NCBI RefSeq assembly: GCF_010015445.1
Contig: NC_053116.1
Span: 25,336,607-25,400,606 of the forward strand
Source: Perca fluviatilis
Lineage: Eukaryota; Chordata; Actinopteri; Perciformes; Percidae
Direction of reading: 5' to 3'
DNA length: 64,000 nucleotides
Position 1 is the first letter of the stretch, and the number at the start of each line of letters is the position of its first letter. The notes beneath the pieces were generated by a model, which was not told where the DNA came from, ran no database searches, and was given only the letters and a program-made list of their open reading frames with translations. Shown here piece after piece: positions 24,370-36,825 of the stretch. A program made the translations under genes and the position numbers.

Positions 24370-26093
24370 ATACCTTTCTGTGTCATTTTTCTAACCTTAT
24401 ACATTGTGGATAAATCCACGAAATTCATGTGCTTCCTGGGATATAATCATTACAGGGAAATGGAACCGTATCGCAGGGGGTGCGTGGTGCATTAGCCTGG
24501 AGGCTCTCTGTAGTTTCCGACTGAATAACACTGCTGATTATAATGGATTTTATAGGAGTCTGGCTGGTAAAGTGCTGGCTCGGTTGCTCTTTGCTCCGTC
24601 ACAAAGACTGTAGCGGCAACAGGATGAGAAAAGAGTCAAAATACCGACTGAACCCGAGGACCCCGGCTTGAAATGTGTCATTGATAAGCGTCTGCATGTA
24701 AGGAATTAAAACAGAATATTCCTTTAGGGATAAATAAAATTCATATTCATATAATTACCAAGTACATCATTAGTTATTTTATCTCACCACTGTAATGAAG
24801 CACTTGTAAATAGGTGACATTGTACAGGTTTTGAATTGGACAGGAGATGGAAGTTGCTAAAGTGTTCGCTGAGCTCCACTGCTGCCCTCTGAGTGTGCAC
24901 TTTGGCTCATTACTCGAGATGATGGGAAGTTTTTGTCCTGAACAAAAAGAATCTTCTGAAAAATCTTAATCACATTAGCATGAGCATTCTAAATTGAGTG
25001 ATTCATTTATTTTCAAGTATATTTAAAGGAGTGCTGAGAAGAGTCATGCTTTTAACCCAGCATAGCATCTCTGAGTTGTGGTTTTTAGAGAGAATTGAAT
25101 GTAATTATTCAAGCAGGGCCACGCCTGAGTTGCCAAGTCTAAAACAAATAAGAGTATGTGATCTGTCGCCTCCCCTGATGAAAGCCCTTGCCGCTCAAAT
25201 TCTTGACCCTGACTGATCTTTCATCCCCTTTTTTATATAACACATTCCTGATTTGGGTTGTTCTGTCCTCAATAACTGCGGTACCATATGCTCTGCATTC
25301 AAACTGCGGATAAGGTTTAACTGTTGTACATAGACCAATTCATCTTTGCGGGAGAAATGATGTTGTAACCTAGCTAGTGCTGCATTTCTTTACAACATTG
25401 TCCTGTCATTATATCGAACATTCTTCATGAGGATTTATGTCTGAATAGGTAGGAAATTGATTATCTAGCACTGTAGCTGGACCCGGTATGCCGTCTCATG
25501 ATTTGTTGGTTTTGTTAGATTGGGATATTATATTGCAGTAATTGAAGCCGTACATCCACATAATGTGTCTAAATCACATTGTTATTATGTGACATAAATA
25601 TTTAGGTTAGTGTGCCTGTTCCATTATTTATACATTGTTAAGAAGACTTTAAACAGTATGTGCACCCATGATATAGTAGCAAGCCACAACTGCTCTATAC
25701 TGTGGGCCTGTGCTGTACGTACTGTATGTCCTCACTTTGAAAGCTAGCTGAAGGAGAATTGTGTGGGAACAATAGGTCCGTTAATTGATTTTGTCTCCAG
25801 TAACAGGCAAAAATTGAACCCCACTCTGGCTTTCCCTCCCACTCACTCTGAAGAGGGAGAACCAATCTAAAAATGTCCCCCCTCTAGACACTTACTGTCA
25901 TTACTTATCAATTTTTGACCTCCAATCACATTCCAGCCAAGTCCGATTTCAGCTGCCTCATGGCCACTGGCTTCGCTGACACATTGCCGGACTGTTTTCA
26001 ACTTTGGTTTCTTAGTCCTGCTGTTTTTGTAGAAGTGGGAGAGGAGGAACTGGAAGAACAGTGCAGGACAAGAGAGATTCTGGGAGACACTGA
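24370..26093. other. kazn intron, no feature recognised
   Basis: Single-copy-looking, AT-rich. No exon with splice borders was found. Confidence 0.45.
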
Positions 26094-27153
26094 GGGCCCT
26101 ATTTTAACGATCTGAAACGCAAGTATGAAACGCAAAACGCAAGTCGCTTTGTGGGCGGATGCAAAATCTAAAATGGGTTGGTCTGAAGTAGCTAGGTGTG
26201 GTTTGGGCGTAACGTGAAAATAACCAATCAGAGTGTCATCTCACATTCCCTTTAAGAGCAGGCGCGCTTGTTCCATGGCGGATTGCTATTATGACAGCGG
26301 ATTTGCCTGGCGCACGCCAGCGGGAGCTGTCTGGGATGCAGCAAAGTAATAAATGCCTGTCTTGGCCGGGTGGCGATGTTGCTGCGGCCCCTCAGGCGCA
26401 TCTCCTCAAGTCTGGAGAGGATTGCTGCAGCCATGGAGCATACCTCCAAATGCACCACCTGGTCCTGTTGTGCCCCTTCCTCCTCCCCCCACTCCATCTC
26501 CGTCCACCCGCTCCATCAGGAACACATCGCGCATTACTCCCGGACCAGATCCCGCCGTAGTTCAATATCACGTCTCCTTAAGTCCTCTAATATTTCCTCA
26601 TTTATGTCATCAACACATCCGTAATTCATGGAAATGTTGTGTAAAACACAACAAGCCACAAAGAATGCTGCGACGTTTTGAGGACTGTACTGTAAAGTGC
26701 CTCCTGATCTATCCAAACACCTGAAGCGCATTTTCAGTAATATTTTCCTTTGTAATTATGTATGGTTTGCAAAATGTGGAACTGCTGCATCCATTTAGAT
26801 GAGAGAAGTGTATGCGGCGTTGTTACCGCTGCCTTCGTATGGCCAAGCATCGCCCCTAAAATAGCATCTGAATAACGCGCTACTGACTTTAGACTAGCGC
26901 CACTGACTTTAGACTAGGTTTTTCCTGGTCAGTGGCGGAATTGTTTTCTGAAACTGCAGAATAGCACCAAGTAACGTTTCGGCCGGAACACGCCTTCTCT
27001 TTTCGCTGAACCGCCCCCAGGAGCGCAAATACTTTCCCTAATTTACCGACGTGCGTCTGTGGAAGGAATAGTCCGCTGTGCGTCGGGTGCAAAATAGGAA
27101 TGATACATGCGTCGGTGTACAAAGGCAATTGTGCTGAGTGCAAGATAGGGCCC
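26094..27153 (-). mobile_element. PIF/Harbinger transposon, internally deleted
   Basis: The ends are GGGCCCTATTTTA at the left and, inverted, AAGATAGGGCCC at the right, flanked by the 3-bp direct repeat TGA (26091-26093 and 27154-27156). Three-base duplications are the rule for Harbinger. Inner sequence carries a transposase C-terminal piece and part of what looks like the second Harbinger gene on the - strand. With 1060 bp it is too short for the complete two-gene element. Confidence 0.8.
26534..26731 (-). pseudogene. Harbinger transposase C-terminal fragment
   Basis: The - strand frame reads RFRCLDRSGGTLQYSPQNVA followed by ACCVLHNISMNYG. This is the characteristic end of HARBI1-like nucleases ('RFRCL....G.L.YSP.KV...V.ACCVLHN'), just downstream of the last catalytic acidic residue. 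About 65 codons remain; the frame enters without the DDE core, which is deleted. A second - strand frame at 26252-26497 (EEMRLRGRSNIATRPRQAF) is probably the remnant of a neighbouring element gene. Neither is functional. Confidence 0.7.
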
Positions 27154-27156
27154 TGA

Positions 27157-27309
27157 GAGTGACATGGAGACACAGACAGAGAGAGGCTATTATGTGTTAC
27201 TATGGAATGAGATACACTGAGAACAATGTCTGAGTAGTCTTTGTGGACCCAGAAAAATAGCAGATTTTAAAACAAATGGTCAAAATGTAGGGTCTAAAAT
27301 GTGTTATAA
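27157..27309. other. kazn intron, short unassigned stretch
   Basis: Between the Harbinger element and the L2-like tail; nothing recognised. Confidence 0.4.
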
Positions 27310-27685
27310 CACAGTAAGAAGCTTTCCGTAACGCCCTGCAGCGCACTGATATGACATACATGAACTACTACGACTACCATTTGAAGTCACTGTTCCATTA
27401 TCTTTAATGTGACTATTACTGCCACTGTTCATCACATCCCCAACCAGCACCGTCAGACACCGCCTACCAAGAGCCTGGGTCTGTCCGAGGTTTCTTCCCA
27501 AGAGGGAGTTTTTCCTCGCCACTGTCGCACTGCTTGCTCTTGAGGGAATTACTGTAATTGTTGGAATTGTTGGGGCTTTGTAAATTATAGAGTGTGGACT
27601 CGACCTACTCTATCTGTGAAGTGTCTCGAGATAACTTGTGTTATGATTTGATACTATAAATAAAATTGAATTGAATTGAATTTTG
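27310..27685 (+). mobile_element. L2-like LINE 3' tail
   Basis: The stretch ends with TACTATAAATAAAATTGAAT and repeats of TTGAA, the tandem 3' tail of L2-type (Maui-like) fish LINEs and of SINEs that share it. Ahead stand GTCAGACACCGCCTACCAAG, CGAGGTTTCTTCCCAAGAGG and GTGTCTCGAGATAACTTGTG. A close relative lies at about 59950-60462. Only the 3' end is present, so it is a dead-on-arrival 5'-truncated copy. Confidence 0.7.
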
Positions 27686-28513
27686 TCATTTTTGAAAAAT
27701 GCGGTGGTTTGATGTTTTCTCCTCAAATGTTTAATCCCTTTTTTGAACCATTAAGTCCAGGAGATGACAGATTTGCAGAAGTGCTGATATTTTGGAACAA
27801 TTTTAATTAGGTTTCTAGCATTACAAAGCTGTAACACAAAGGCTTGCAGGATTATTTAGGAAGACAGTTTCAGCCATTTTGCTTAAATCATACAAATAGG
27901 AAATGACATTAATCAGATTCATAATTCACTGCTACCAAATGCATGTCAGCTGATGCATGGCCACTATTATGCAAATGCACACATTTAAGCAGTCATTACA
28001 TCAATGGCCGGGGATGGAGATTTTATTTACTGTTTCGATGAATCATAATAACTAGAGGCGATCCTGTTTAGGGAATTGGAACGGAATGGATATGAAGGGA
28101 GGGTCAATAAATGCTAATATTTCTTTCCCCTCGTCATTAGCCTCAACTTAATCCATGTGGGACTTCCCAGTTGCAGTCAGATAAACACATTAAGCCTGTA
28201 CTATTTAAAAATAAATAAATAAAAAACTCCCTGTTCACAATTTTGTATATTTCTGGGTATTAAGAACAGGTAGGCAGTATTATCAAAATAATCAAAAGTA
28301 TTAAATATTAAATATTGCACAGTAGGTGGGTAGAAGAAAGTCCGGGGGTTGGGGGGGTAAGACTGTGAAGTCAGTGCATGTGTGAGTTCAAAGTGGTAAT
28401 GATGTTTATGTTTACCAAATGTCAGAACATCTATACAGCTAGGTATTTCCCCCAGGAGTTGGTTCTGTAGAAACCACAAATGGAGCTAAAAGAGAGTGAA
28501 TATTGTGTGCCCC
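27686..28513. promoter_or_regulatory. Intronic stretch with an octamer-like site
   Basis: No repeat is recognised. At about 27967 stands ATTATGCAAATGC, containing the POU-factor octamer ATGCAAAT, in a stretch (27830-28200) rich in TAAT-type words. It could be an intronic enhancer. No conservation data are available to me, so this is only a candidate. Confidence 0.2.
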
Positions 28514-28718
28514 CCCCAACTTGTGTTACAAAGTGACGCACGTTCATCACGGAAGTAAAGGCTGGACTACAATAGAGCTGTTTGGAGCAGTTTGTTTTCT
28601 GTTTTAAGATGGTATTTCTCTTTGGGCTTTTTCAATTTGGAAACCTATTACATGCACAAAAAAGATATATAACACAATAAAGGAAAGAGAAAAAGCCAAA
28701 AAGCATAATATGCCCACT
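28514..28718. mobile_element. TTAA MITE, truncated (copy 2)
   Basis: The right end reads AAAGCATAATATGCCCACT followed by TTAA (28719-28722), the terminus of the 21806-22211 family with two changes. TGCACAAAAAAGATATATAA and CAATAAAGGAAAGAGAAAAAG are shared. The left part is missing or diverged. Confidence 0.7.
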
Positions 28719-28722
28719 TTAA

Positions 28723-31700
28723 GTTAAAATGTTAACTGTATGTCAGACTGCGGTAGCTGCAGGAGCAGAAAATGTCTTGCCTCCGTCAGCCAGTGGGGAA
28801 CAGGTGGTGTTGAAGGCTGAGCTAACAGCAGAGAGTCAGCAAACATCCGACCCTGATACATCCTCTCATCCCTACTAGTACCGAGGTTGTGATGGCAACA
28901 CAGTCACACCACTGCGAACTGAAACACAACCCTGTGTTGTCAAACTTTCCGTGTGCCAGAAACATCTCTTTTTATATTTGTCATCTATTTTTTTTTTGTT
29001 TGGGAAGAGATGTAATTAAAGTCAGAAGGGTTTTTTTGACAGTTGAGCAGGAGTGCAGCTAAAAACAGCGTCCTTGGTTGGCATGTGTAACATTTGACTG
29101 GTTGATGTGCTGAAATTATTTCATGAATACAATCTGAAAAACATATTCATATTATTTTTCTACTTTACATCTTTTTTTTTTTTTAGAATTCACTTAAATC
29201 TTTCAGAAATTACCCAAGGTCCATGTTTAATATGAATACCGGCCATTTTATTTAGCTCATATTTTATTTTGTGATATTTCATGCTTTTTTTCAGGGCTTT
29301 TGCAATGAAGTTGTTAGTCCCCTAGATTTCTCCATCAATACCTAATACACGATTCTCTATATACATGTGCTTTGAGATGTTTTACGATGGCTTCTTTCCA
29401 CCAGATGTGTTACACAAGTCATTTAATGGATTTAAATCCAAAGAAAATCAGAAACATTCAATGGCTGCAATAGTGCACAGTATCATATACAATTAGCAAG
29501 AATGTGTTTATTTATTTGCACAAAATTAAAACAAATAGCAAATATGATGTAAAAAGTCAAAAAAATGGGAGGCAAAATGTAATATCTGAAACACGTAAGA
29601 AGATGAATATGTTAATTTGCATATACATAAGCCTGCTAAATTATGAGCCTCACACCTTCCATGATACAAATGTTGGCAGACAGGAGGACCCTCCATGGGA
29701 ATGAACTGCACAGAGTCCTGGAGGGGAGAGCAGGGGAGATTGCACTTATCAGAAGGCTCCCACTCTGACTGTCATTTGTAATGCAGAGCTTATAGTGCAT
29801 TCATCTTGCCAACCTAGAGACAATGCGGATGTTGAAAAATAGGTGGCTGTCTCCGCTCCCCTCCACCACACCGTCCCCCCAACCTCTGACTGTCTTATCT
29901 AGAGAGCTCCAGCACTGAGCTCGCCTGCACAAAGCTGGAAAGACCAACATATCTGTTTCCACCTTGCACACTCTGCTAATAACTTAGTTCATTTTGCATT
30001 TCCTATCATAGATGCTGAGGGTCCTCTTGCAAGTAAAGTACACATATTGAATCATCGCTGCAAACCGTTTTCACGAAGACCTCCTGGTTGTCTTATTAGT
30101 GTTATGACATGACTGATCAAGCGTTTCATTTAAATCAGTATGAGGATGTCAAATCTACATCTTCACCATATTTAACATAGGCTTATTTTTAGCATGAAGC
30201 ATCTGTGTCCTTGTGAGTCTTTTGAGAAGAGGTGAGAATTGGTGTACTGTATATGTCTGCAACATATACTCTACATCACACAAACAGTATGCACAGCTAT
30301 ATAAATGCAGTCCATTATGTACACATCAACACCTCGGTCTAGCACTTACTGATGTAAGACTACAGTAGGATTGAACATTCTCTTGTAATTTGCCATAGGT
30401 ATGCATGACATTTAGTAAGGCAAGGCAAGTTTATTGATATACTTTTAATACACAAAGTAATGCATAGTACTTCACATAATGCCATAAAACATTAAACACA
30501 AATTGAAAGGAAAGAATACATTTTTTATTTTTTTATTACAAAGACTAAAAAAGTAACAAATAGAGGGTAGTTCAGGTAGAGTCTTATATCATCTGGACTG
30601 TCTGTTACCTTGTAGAAATGGTTTTTATTTACACTTATGTGATGTCCCGCTGTTATAAACAGCAGACAGTGTAAAATTACACCTTAGCAGTTTGCAACAA
30701 CAAGTGAAGTTTCCCCTTTTTGTTGCAGCGGTGAAATCATTTTTTATATAATTGTGTTTTGTTCAGTATCTATCCTTCTGCATTGATCAATTGCACAGCT
30801 GGCTGAAATGTTTTTTATGGATAAGTTGTGGTTATTACAGCTTACTGTGGGAGGTTTTAAATCAATGTCTCCATAGTTTGTATTCAAAGATATGTACCGG
30901 TGACTTTATCTGCACATTTTTAAACATATGAGGCCCCAGTTATCAAAGAAGCAACTTTATTCTATAAGGGTATGAGCCGTAAACCAAAATTTTTAGCCAG
31001 CATTTATAGGTTGGCTATTAAAAATATATACAACCCACATTTTCAGTGTCCATGTCCTTTATTTATGACTCTGTCTCTGTCTCTGACTCTGTCAATACAT
31101 GCAAGCTTAATGAAAAAGTAATCAAATTGAGTCTGTGACTATTATAGGATTTTTAAACACCAATGAACTGTATCTTGCGGTCGGTGGTTTCCAGAACGGG
31201 CCAGCTCTTTGGTTTGCCAATAAGGGTGTTGCTGCTTGAGTTGCTCCGTAAAATGTGGTTCTATTATCGGGTCCATTAAGTATACCTCTGTGTAATGACA
31301 CTCCAACGCCAACGTTTTTCTCTCGACCCTTCTCCTAATGACCCCTTTTACATTTCATTTTCGTTATTTAGCGGGTAGCTCTTATCCTTAGCACATTTAG
31401 TCAGTGAACACAAATTAAAGGACTCAAGCAGGTGCACGTTGTACAATCAGTGAAATGGTTTTAAAGGTTGATTTAGTTTCAGGGGAGAAAAGGTGTGAGC
31501 TTTAGTGATCCATATGGTGCTAAAAATGCATCAGAGCAAGGCTGCATACACCACATATCCTCCATTATAGTTTGTTGTCACAGTTTGTTGTAGTGTTGAA
31601 CCATCTCCACTGTCCTCATATCGACATATTATTCACAACTGTGGGTGCAGGAGGGGAAAATGGGAGCATCACACCAGGTCTGCTGTAAGAGGAGTGAATT

Positions 31701-33772
31701 GTTAGTGTCATGGCCGAACTGCAGGATTAAAGATACGTGTGTCATTCACATAGTTGGCAGTCAACAACATACAAAAACAATAAATTTGTCACAGGTGACA
31801 CATTCAGGGAATACACAGAAATACTGGCTTTGTGAAGCTTATCTATGTATTTGGTTTTTGCATTTTGTCTGGAAAAAATAACAGAAACACCCCCTGTAGA
31901 TGACAGACTTTTACCTTGTTTTCGTAGAAAAGATCTATCTGTGGTAGGGCGATATGGCCAAAGTCTTCTATACCGATAAAGGTGAAATGAAATACTTGAC
32001 AAAGGAAAAGTGCTGAGTATTTTCTCATTTTATTAAGAACAAAATTATTATAACGTGCAAGGATCAGTGCAACATAAAGTGTTGTCCAAATTACGTTAAT
32101 ATTGCCATAACACAGTTCGGACGCTTAGAACGATATAGACATAGAAATGTCTGACAGAGATAGACATTTTTATATTGTTTTGACAGTGGTTCAGGGACCT
32201 ACAATCATCCTGTGGACTGACTTACTTATACTACACAGAAATCCTAACTGTGGGATAAACTGTTGGATTACTTTTCAGAGTTACTATGTAGAGATCATTT
32301 CCAGTGTGACCCGTCCAATTTTGTGACACTAGAGGTTAAAAATCTAAAAGTACTGCATCTAAAAGATGCAAAACCTTTATTGTCCTATGCACAGAGAACT
32401 ACTGTAGTTGAACTATACAAATACATTCACAGAGTACGGTCCTCTCTAAAGCACAGTAGGCTCATTTATTGCTAATTCTAAATGGAGAATACTGGACCGT
32501 AAAAGCTAGATTGTTTGGTGGAAATATAGAGTTGCTTAATATTTTCTAAATGATCATATACGGATTTCTTAATCTCAAGGCTGGTGTAATACTGGTGAAA
32601 GACATAAAGTATTAAATGGGCATTATGGGCAAACGTACTGTATGTGAGGAATATTTCCACTGATGCTCTGCAGAATGCAAAGCAACTTAATTGACTAACA
32701 TTGCTGTAAATCTTCTTCTAACTCTGTATGTTGATCCTTACTATACATTTTCACACTGCAAATTAATCATACCCTTTACTAAAAAGCTAAAGTTCAATCT
32801 GTATTTTATTTTGAATTCTTCTGTTCCTCTCGCAGCATTTTGGCACATTCACTCTCCTATTCTAAGTTCTCCCATTCATCGCTGATTGATTTTATTCTTT
32901 CAGACAGTAATATTGGAGCTGGGGTGTGGGAGTATCAAGTGTGATTTATGGGCGGCACTTGATAGTAGAGCCATGCGAGATGGGGCTGAGCAGTTTTCCT
33001 TACCCCCACCCCCCCCTCCAACCCCCTGCCCTGAGGATGCATGAAATTGAACAGAATGACTCTACTCATCCTTATATAAATTACTCTTCATATGCTCCAC
33101 CTAAACAAGCACATTCAGTGTGCAGAAAAAAATGACCTATTTCTAGATTAAGTATTTATTTTTTTGAGGTTTTATTTGAGACTTTAAAGTGTGACATTTA
33201 TCTGTTGTGGCTTGTTTTAAGACTGAGTGAAGTTGTCTCTCTTCTGCTGATTCTTTGAGAGATTTTCCAGTGGGTCAAATTGTTGGAAAAATCTATTTCT
33301 CTCTGCTGCTCTTTTCATTTTGTAGTTTGCATCTTTGTGTCAACGACAGGGAGGAGCTCTTTAAAGCACCAATCACTGAATATTGAATGGATACACCTCT
33401 CTCTCTTTTCTCATAGTTCCTGCCAACACGTAGCAGGTTCAAAAGGCAGCAGCAAAGATAAACTTTGTTATAATATCTATGTCTTTACTTATCCACTGGA
33501 CCTCACCCATCCCTGTGATGCTTCTTATCTCAATTACAAATTAAACCATAACCTCCTATGATTACGTTAAATCAATTTTGCATTTCAGACATAACCATCT
33601 CTGCAACCCTTCTCCAGCTTCTGGAATTCCATTGTTACTGTGGCCTCAAAAAACTGACTCACTGCTCAGGCTGTCTGGCAAAATCAAAATAACTCACATT
33701 TTACCAAGAATATATTGGGACATGTTTTGATGTCAGGATGCTAAAGCTCTGTTTTGTCTCTGTGTGTTTTAG
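28723..33772. other. kazn intron, little recognised
   Basis: Five kb of AT-rich intron up to the acceptor at 33771-33772. At about 30416-30560 GGCAAGGCAAGTTTATTGATA resembles the reversed 3' end of a fish LINE/SINE. No other repeat border, exon or RNA gene was recognised; frames near 31645-32028 and 33280-33561 look like chance. Confidence 0.4.
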
Positions 33773-33964
33773 TCCTGCTGCGTGAGGAGGTGGCCCAGCT
33801 CCAGGAGGAGGTGCACCTGCTGCGGCAGATGAAGGACATGTTGAGTAAGGACCTGGAGGAGACCCAGGGCGGCTGCTCGGCCGACGTGCTCTCCGCCACC
33901 GAGCTCCGCGTGCAGCTGGCCCAGAAGGAGCAGGAGCTGGACAGAGCCAAGGAGGCTCTGCAAG
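33773..33964 (+). CDS. kazn: Kazrin coding exon (N-terminal coiled coil)
   Basis: Kazrin is a cytoplasmic and junctional adaptor known to bind periplakin at desmosomes and, in later work, to link endosomes to dynein. This 192-nt exon lies between an acceptor (TCTGTGTGTTTTAG) and a GTAAGG donor and encodes 64 residues: LLREEVAQLQEEVHLLRQMK, a KDMLSKDLEETQG stretch, and ATELRVQLAQKEQELDRAKE. I recognise this as the heptad-rich first coiled coil of vertebrate kazrin, almost unchanged from mammals as I recall it. GC content is far above the intron. It begins in phase 1 (Val codon split) and ends in phase 1 (Ala codon split), matching the exons at 12637 and 58113. It is the first exon shared by the known isoforms. 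No internal stop or frameshift. Confidence 0.95.
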
Positions 33965-34156
33965 GTAAGGAAACAAGGAGCTGTGTGTGTGATTTAAAAC
34001 ACTGACATCATTATTATCAAAAATATGGACAACAATGTTGCAAGAGATAGAAGAAGTAGTATTAGTGGATCATATTAACAGTTCAGTTCAATGGTTTGTG
34101 AATGGTAAAAGAAATTAGAATTCATTTTAATGGGATATTTTTAAGCAATTAACATA
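33965..34156. other. kazn intron, start of the 24.1-kb intron
   Basis: No feature recognised before the SINE. Confidence 0.4.
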
Positions 34157-34335
34157 AAGATGCCCCAGTGGTCTAAGACCTGTGTCGTGGTTTGATTCGG
34201 GCTGCATGGGGACCATAGTTGCATTCATACATCTCTCTCTATCTCTCCACATGTGTTGTGTGTCTTTTCTTAAAACTGTCAGCTGTCAAATAAAGCGAAC
34301 AATTGTCCTGAACATCTTTAAAAAAAAAAAAAGGG
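34157..34335 (+). mobile_element. tRNA-derived SINE
   Basis: The head carries GCCCCAGTGGTCTAAGACC and the B-box-like GGTTTGATTCG (RNA polymerase III internal promoter, consensus GGTTCGANNC) about 30 bp later. The body has a CTCTCTCTATCTCTCC stretch and the tail reads TCAAATAAAGCGAACAATTG with a final A run. This is the usual layout of teleost tRNA-type SINEs. It lies in sense orientation about 190 bp past a kazn exon. Confidence 0.75.
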
Positions 34336-34968
34336 AATAATCAATTGCGACCATAGTGAATGATAGGCCAATTTTCTGATGTGCGCTCTCTCTCTCTCTC
34401 CTTAATATTCCTGTTAATTTTGACATACGGAAAGGGCACCTTTTAAAAACAAAATAAAACAAAAACATTTCTTTTAAACTTAACGTGCGAAAGAGCTTAT
34501 CAACAAACATCCATAAGACAATTCAGTACACACACAAACATAAAGAAATTATTCAATTATTACAATTCACAAATGACAATTGATATCCACCAACTGTATA
34601 TTTGATGACCACAACACAAGTAGTTGTGGGTGGGTTTGCCCTTTAAGGTAAAATTGTGAAAGTCAGAAGTATGCAAAGCAGAGTGACGTTGCAAAACTCA
34701 AAACATTCTGTTATCATTTTGCTCCCAGCTGCTTTAGGTTTTTTCTGTTTGCCACTCAGAGAAAATCTGCTGCATTTTGCTCCATAGGGCTGAAACCAGT
34801 GCATTTTTACTTCTTACCATAACGTTAACATGAGTGTCTATAACAGTGTGGTTAATGCTGCCCATTAGGTGCGTTATGGTGACATTAGCATGTTTTCCGC
34901 TCGAGAGATGGAGTGGTATCTTGGGGTGAGAGAGGACACCGATGCAATGACTTTTCATAAAGCTTTAC
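34336..34968. other. kazn intron, no feature recognised
   Basis: A short CT run near 34385; otherwise nothing recognised. Confidence 0.4.
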
Positions 34969-35045
34969 GCAGAGTGGGAGCGGTGTGATATGCCTGCAGC
35001 GTGAAGCTACAGGCATATCACGCCTTCACTCTGTTCCCACTCTGC
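34969..35045. repeat. Imperfect hairpin of about 77 nt
   Basis: The left arm GCAGAGTGGGAGCGGTGTGA continues TATGCCTG, and the right arm CAGGCATATCACGCC continues to GTTCCCACTCTGC. The arms pair over about 28 positions with an unpaired stretch of about eight bases in the right arm and a loop of about 13. It may be a small MITE or a transcribed hairpin; no family was recognised. Confidence 0.7.
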
Positions 35046-35466
35046 ACAGCCCACGTTACAGCACAGTGTACTGTAGAAGCTCCTCTGTATCACCACTGTA
35101 CGCTGAATTTTGAATTTAAAGATCAGGGGAAGATGTCATTAAACAAATGTTAATATGTCTGTATTAGCTTCACCTAAACCTTTCTGCTCAATGTTTTATT
35201 ACACTTACACAAAAGCTGTTCTTATAAACCATCTGTAGACTTCAGACTAAGACTTAATATTTCACAATAATAGGGAATTAGGTCTTGACTTGGACTTGAA
35301 TGCTGTAAAACGACTTTATTGAGACTTGACTGAGATTTGATTTAAAAGCAAGAACATTTAAGTCTTTAATTTGGCAAAATCAATGAACAATAATAAACAT
35401 TTAAGACAGTAATAGGCAGGTCATGCATTTCTAGACACCTTGAATATTCAATAATTAGAGAGACTA

Positions 35467-35470
<4 letters not shown>
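35046..35470. other. kazn intron, no feature recognised
   Basis: AT-rich; leads into the A/T slurry. Confidence 0.4.
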
Positions 35471-35512
<42 letters not shown>

Positions 35513-35660
35513 ATTATTTAAAATTAAAATATTTAAAAAAAAAAATATTTTTTTTTTTTAAAAACCACACAAAAAAATTAATTTTTTTTTTTTAAAAAAA
35601 AAAAAAAAATTTTAAATTTTATTTTTTTTTTTTTTATTTAAATTTAAAAAAAATTTTTTT
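35471..35660. repeat. A/T low-complexity slurry
   Basis: About 190 bases almost only of A and T runs, irregular. It resembles the block at 23389-23670 and may partly be an assembly artefact. Confidence 0.8.
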
Positions 35661-36736
35661 ACTTGATTAGAATAAGGTGTGAATTTATTTTATTTTTTTT
35701 ATTCTTTTGCACAGGAATTTCTTCAATTATAGTTATTGTCTTAGCTGTTATGAATAATTGGTTTTAATGTTCAAATACTGATTAAATGTAATTAGATATA
35801 TATTAATGTTGTTACTACAAGACACCACAAAAAAGCCATCAGCAAAAGAGAGCAATTTGGATTATTCTTTCAGAAATGATGAAGTACCAATGTATAGTAC
35901 AGATTCCTCTCTATTAATGAACAACCACTGTAGTTTTAAGCATGAGTGAATGCAAAATGGGAATACACATACATACATATTGCCTTCATAGAGACACAGG
36001 TTAAAGTAATGAACCTGTGTTCATTACTTCTGCTAGTCAGTTCTGCTAGTCAGTGCACAGCGGATTGCAGGGCATCAAGCAAAGATGTCATCAGCGTGGC
36101 AGTGAATCATTCTTTTCAAAGACGAATCGCCCATGGAATGAGGCAGAGCACAAAACCACCATTTGGTAACAGACAAACACACGACATGCTGTCAGGGGAT
36201 TTTGTTGCTGCGACATTTCACTTGACACTTGCAGCCTACGCATTTTGGAAGAATTGAACAAAAGCAAAACAGACTGCGGCAGAATAGAATAGAGCAACAT
36301 ATCAAATAAACACTTATCTCTTCTTCAGCGGGATGTTTGGCTGTCTGAACAGACTGCACACAGGCTTATACAGTCAATTGTATGACTCAGGCCTGTTAAT
36401 GAAGGCCAAAGCCTACAGAGCCCAGCAGGCACTGACAGCAATCAGCGGCAAATGAAAGATTTATAAAGGGGTACTTTGGTTGGCTTACAAGGTCCATAAA
36501 CGTTAAGCAGGGTGGATCTGGTCTGCAATTAAGATGGGGTGTGTGGAAGGATAACAGGAAATTGGCTGTTGTCATATTCAAGTATGGTTCTGTTGCAATA
36601 GGGTCAGAGAGGCAAATTCAAGAAAAGACATTCTTGTTGCTATCTTTTAATTGTTTTTGCTCTTAAAGCTTTTTTATATAAGCAATAAATCAGAAGTTGA
36701 TGTTTAAGTAGCTTTTGGCCAGAGAGTGACCCATGG

Positions 36737-36739
<3 letters not shown>
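35661..36739. other. kazn intron, no feature recognised
   Basis: A short direct repeat around TTCTGCTAGTCAG (36028-36052) is the only oddity. Confidence 0.4.

Positions 36740-36820
<81 letters not shown>
36740..36820. repeat. (TA)n microsatellite
   Basis: About 81 bp of alternating T and A. It produces artificial Tyr-Ile frames on both strands. Confidence 0.97.

Positions 36821-36825
<5 letters not shown>

Noticed and set aside
26291..26724. Pro/Ser-rich + strand frames of 84-123 codons
   Set aside because: They run opposite to recognisable Harbinger remains on the - strand.
33741..33976. Three - strand frames of 64-91 codons over the kazn exon
   Set aside because: They are shadows of the GC-rich, Leu/Glu-rich kazrin exon, whose + strand frame has splice borders and known similarity.
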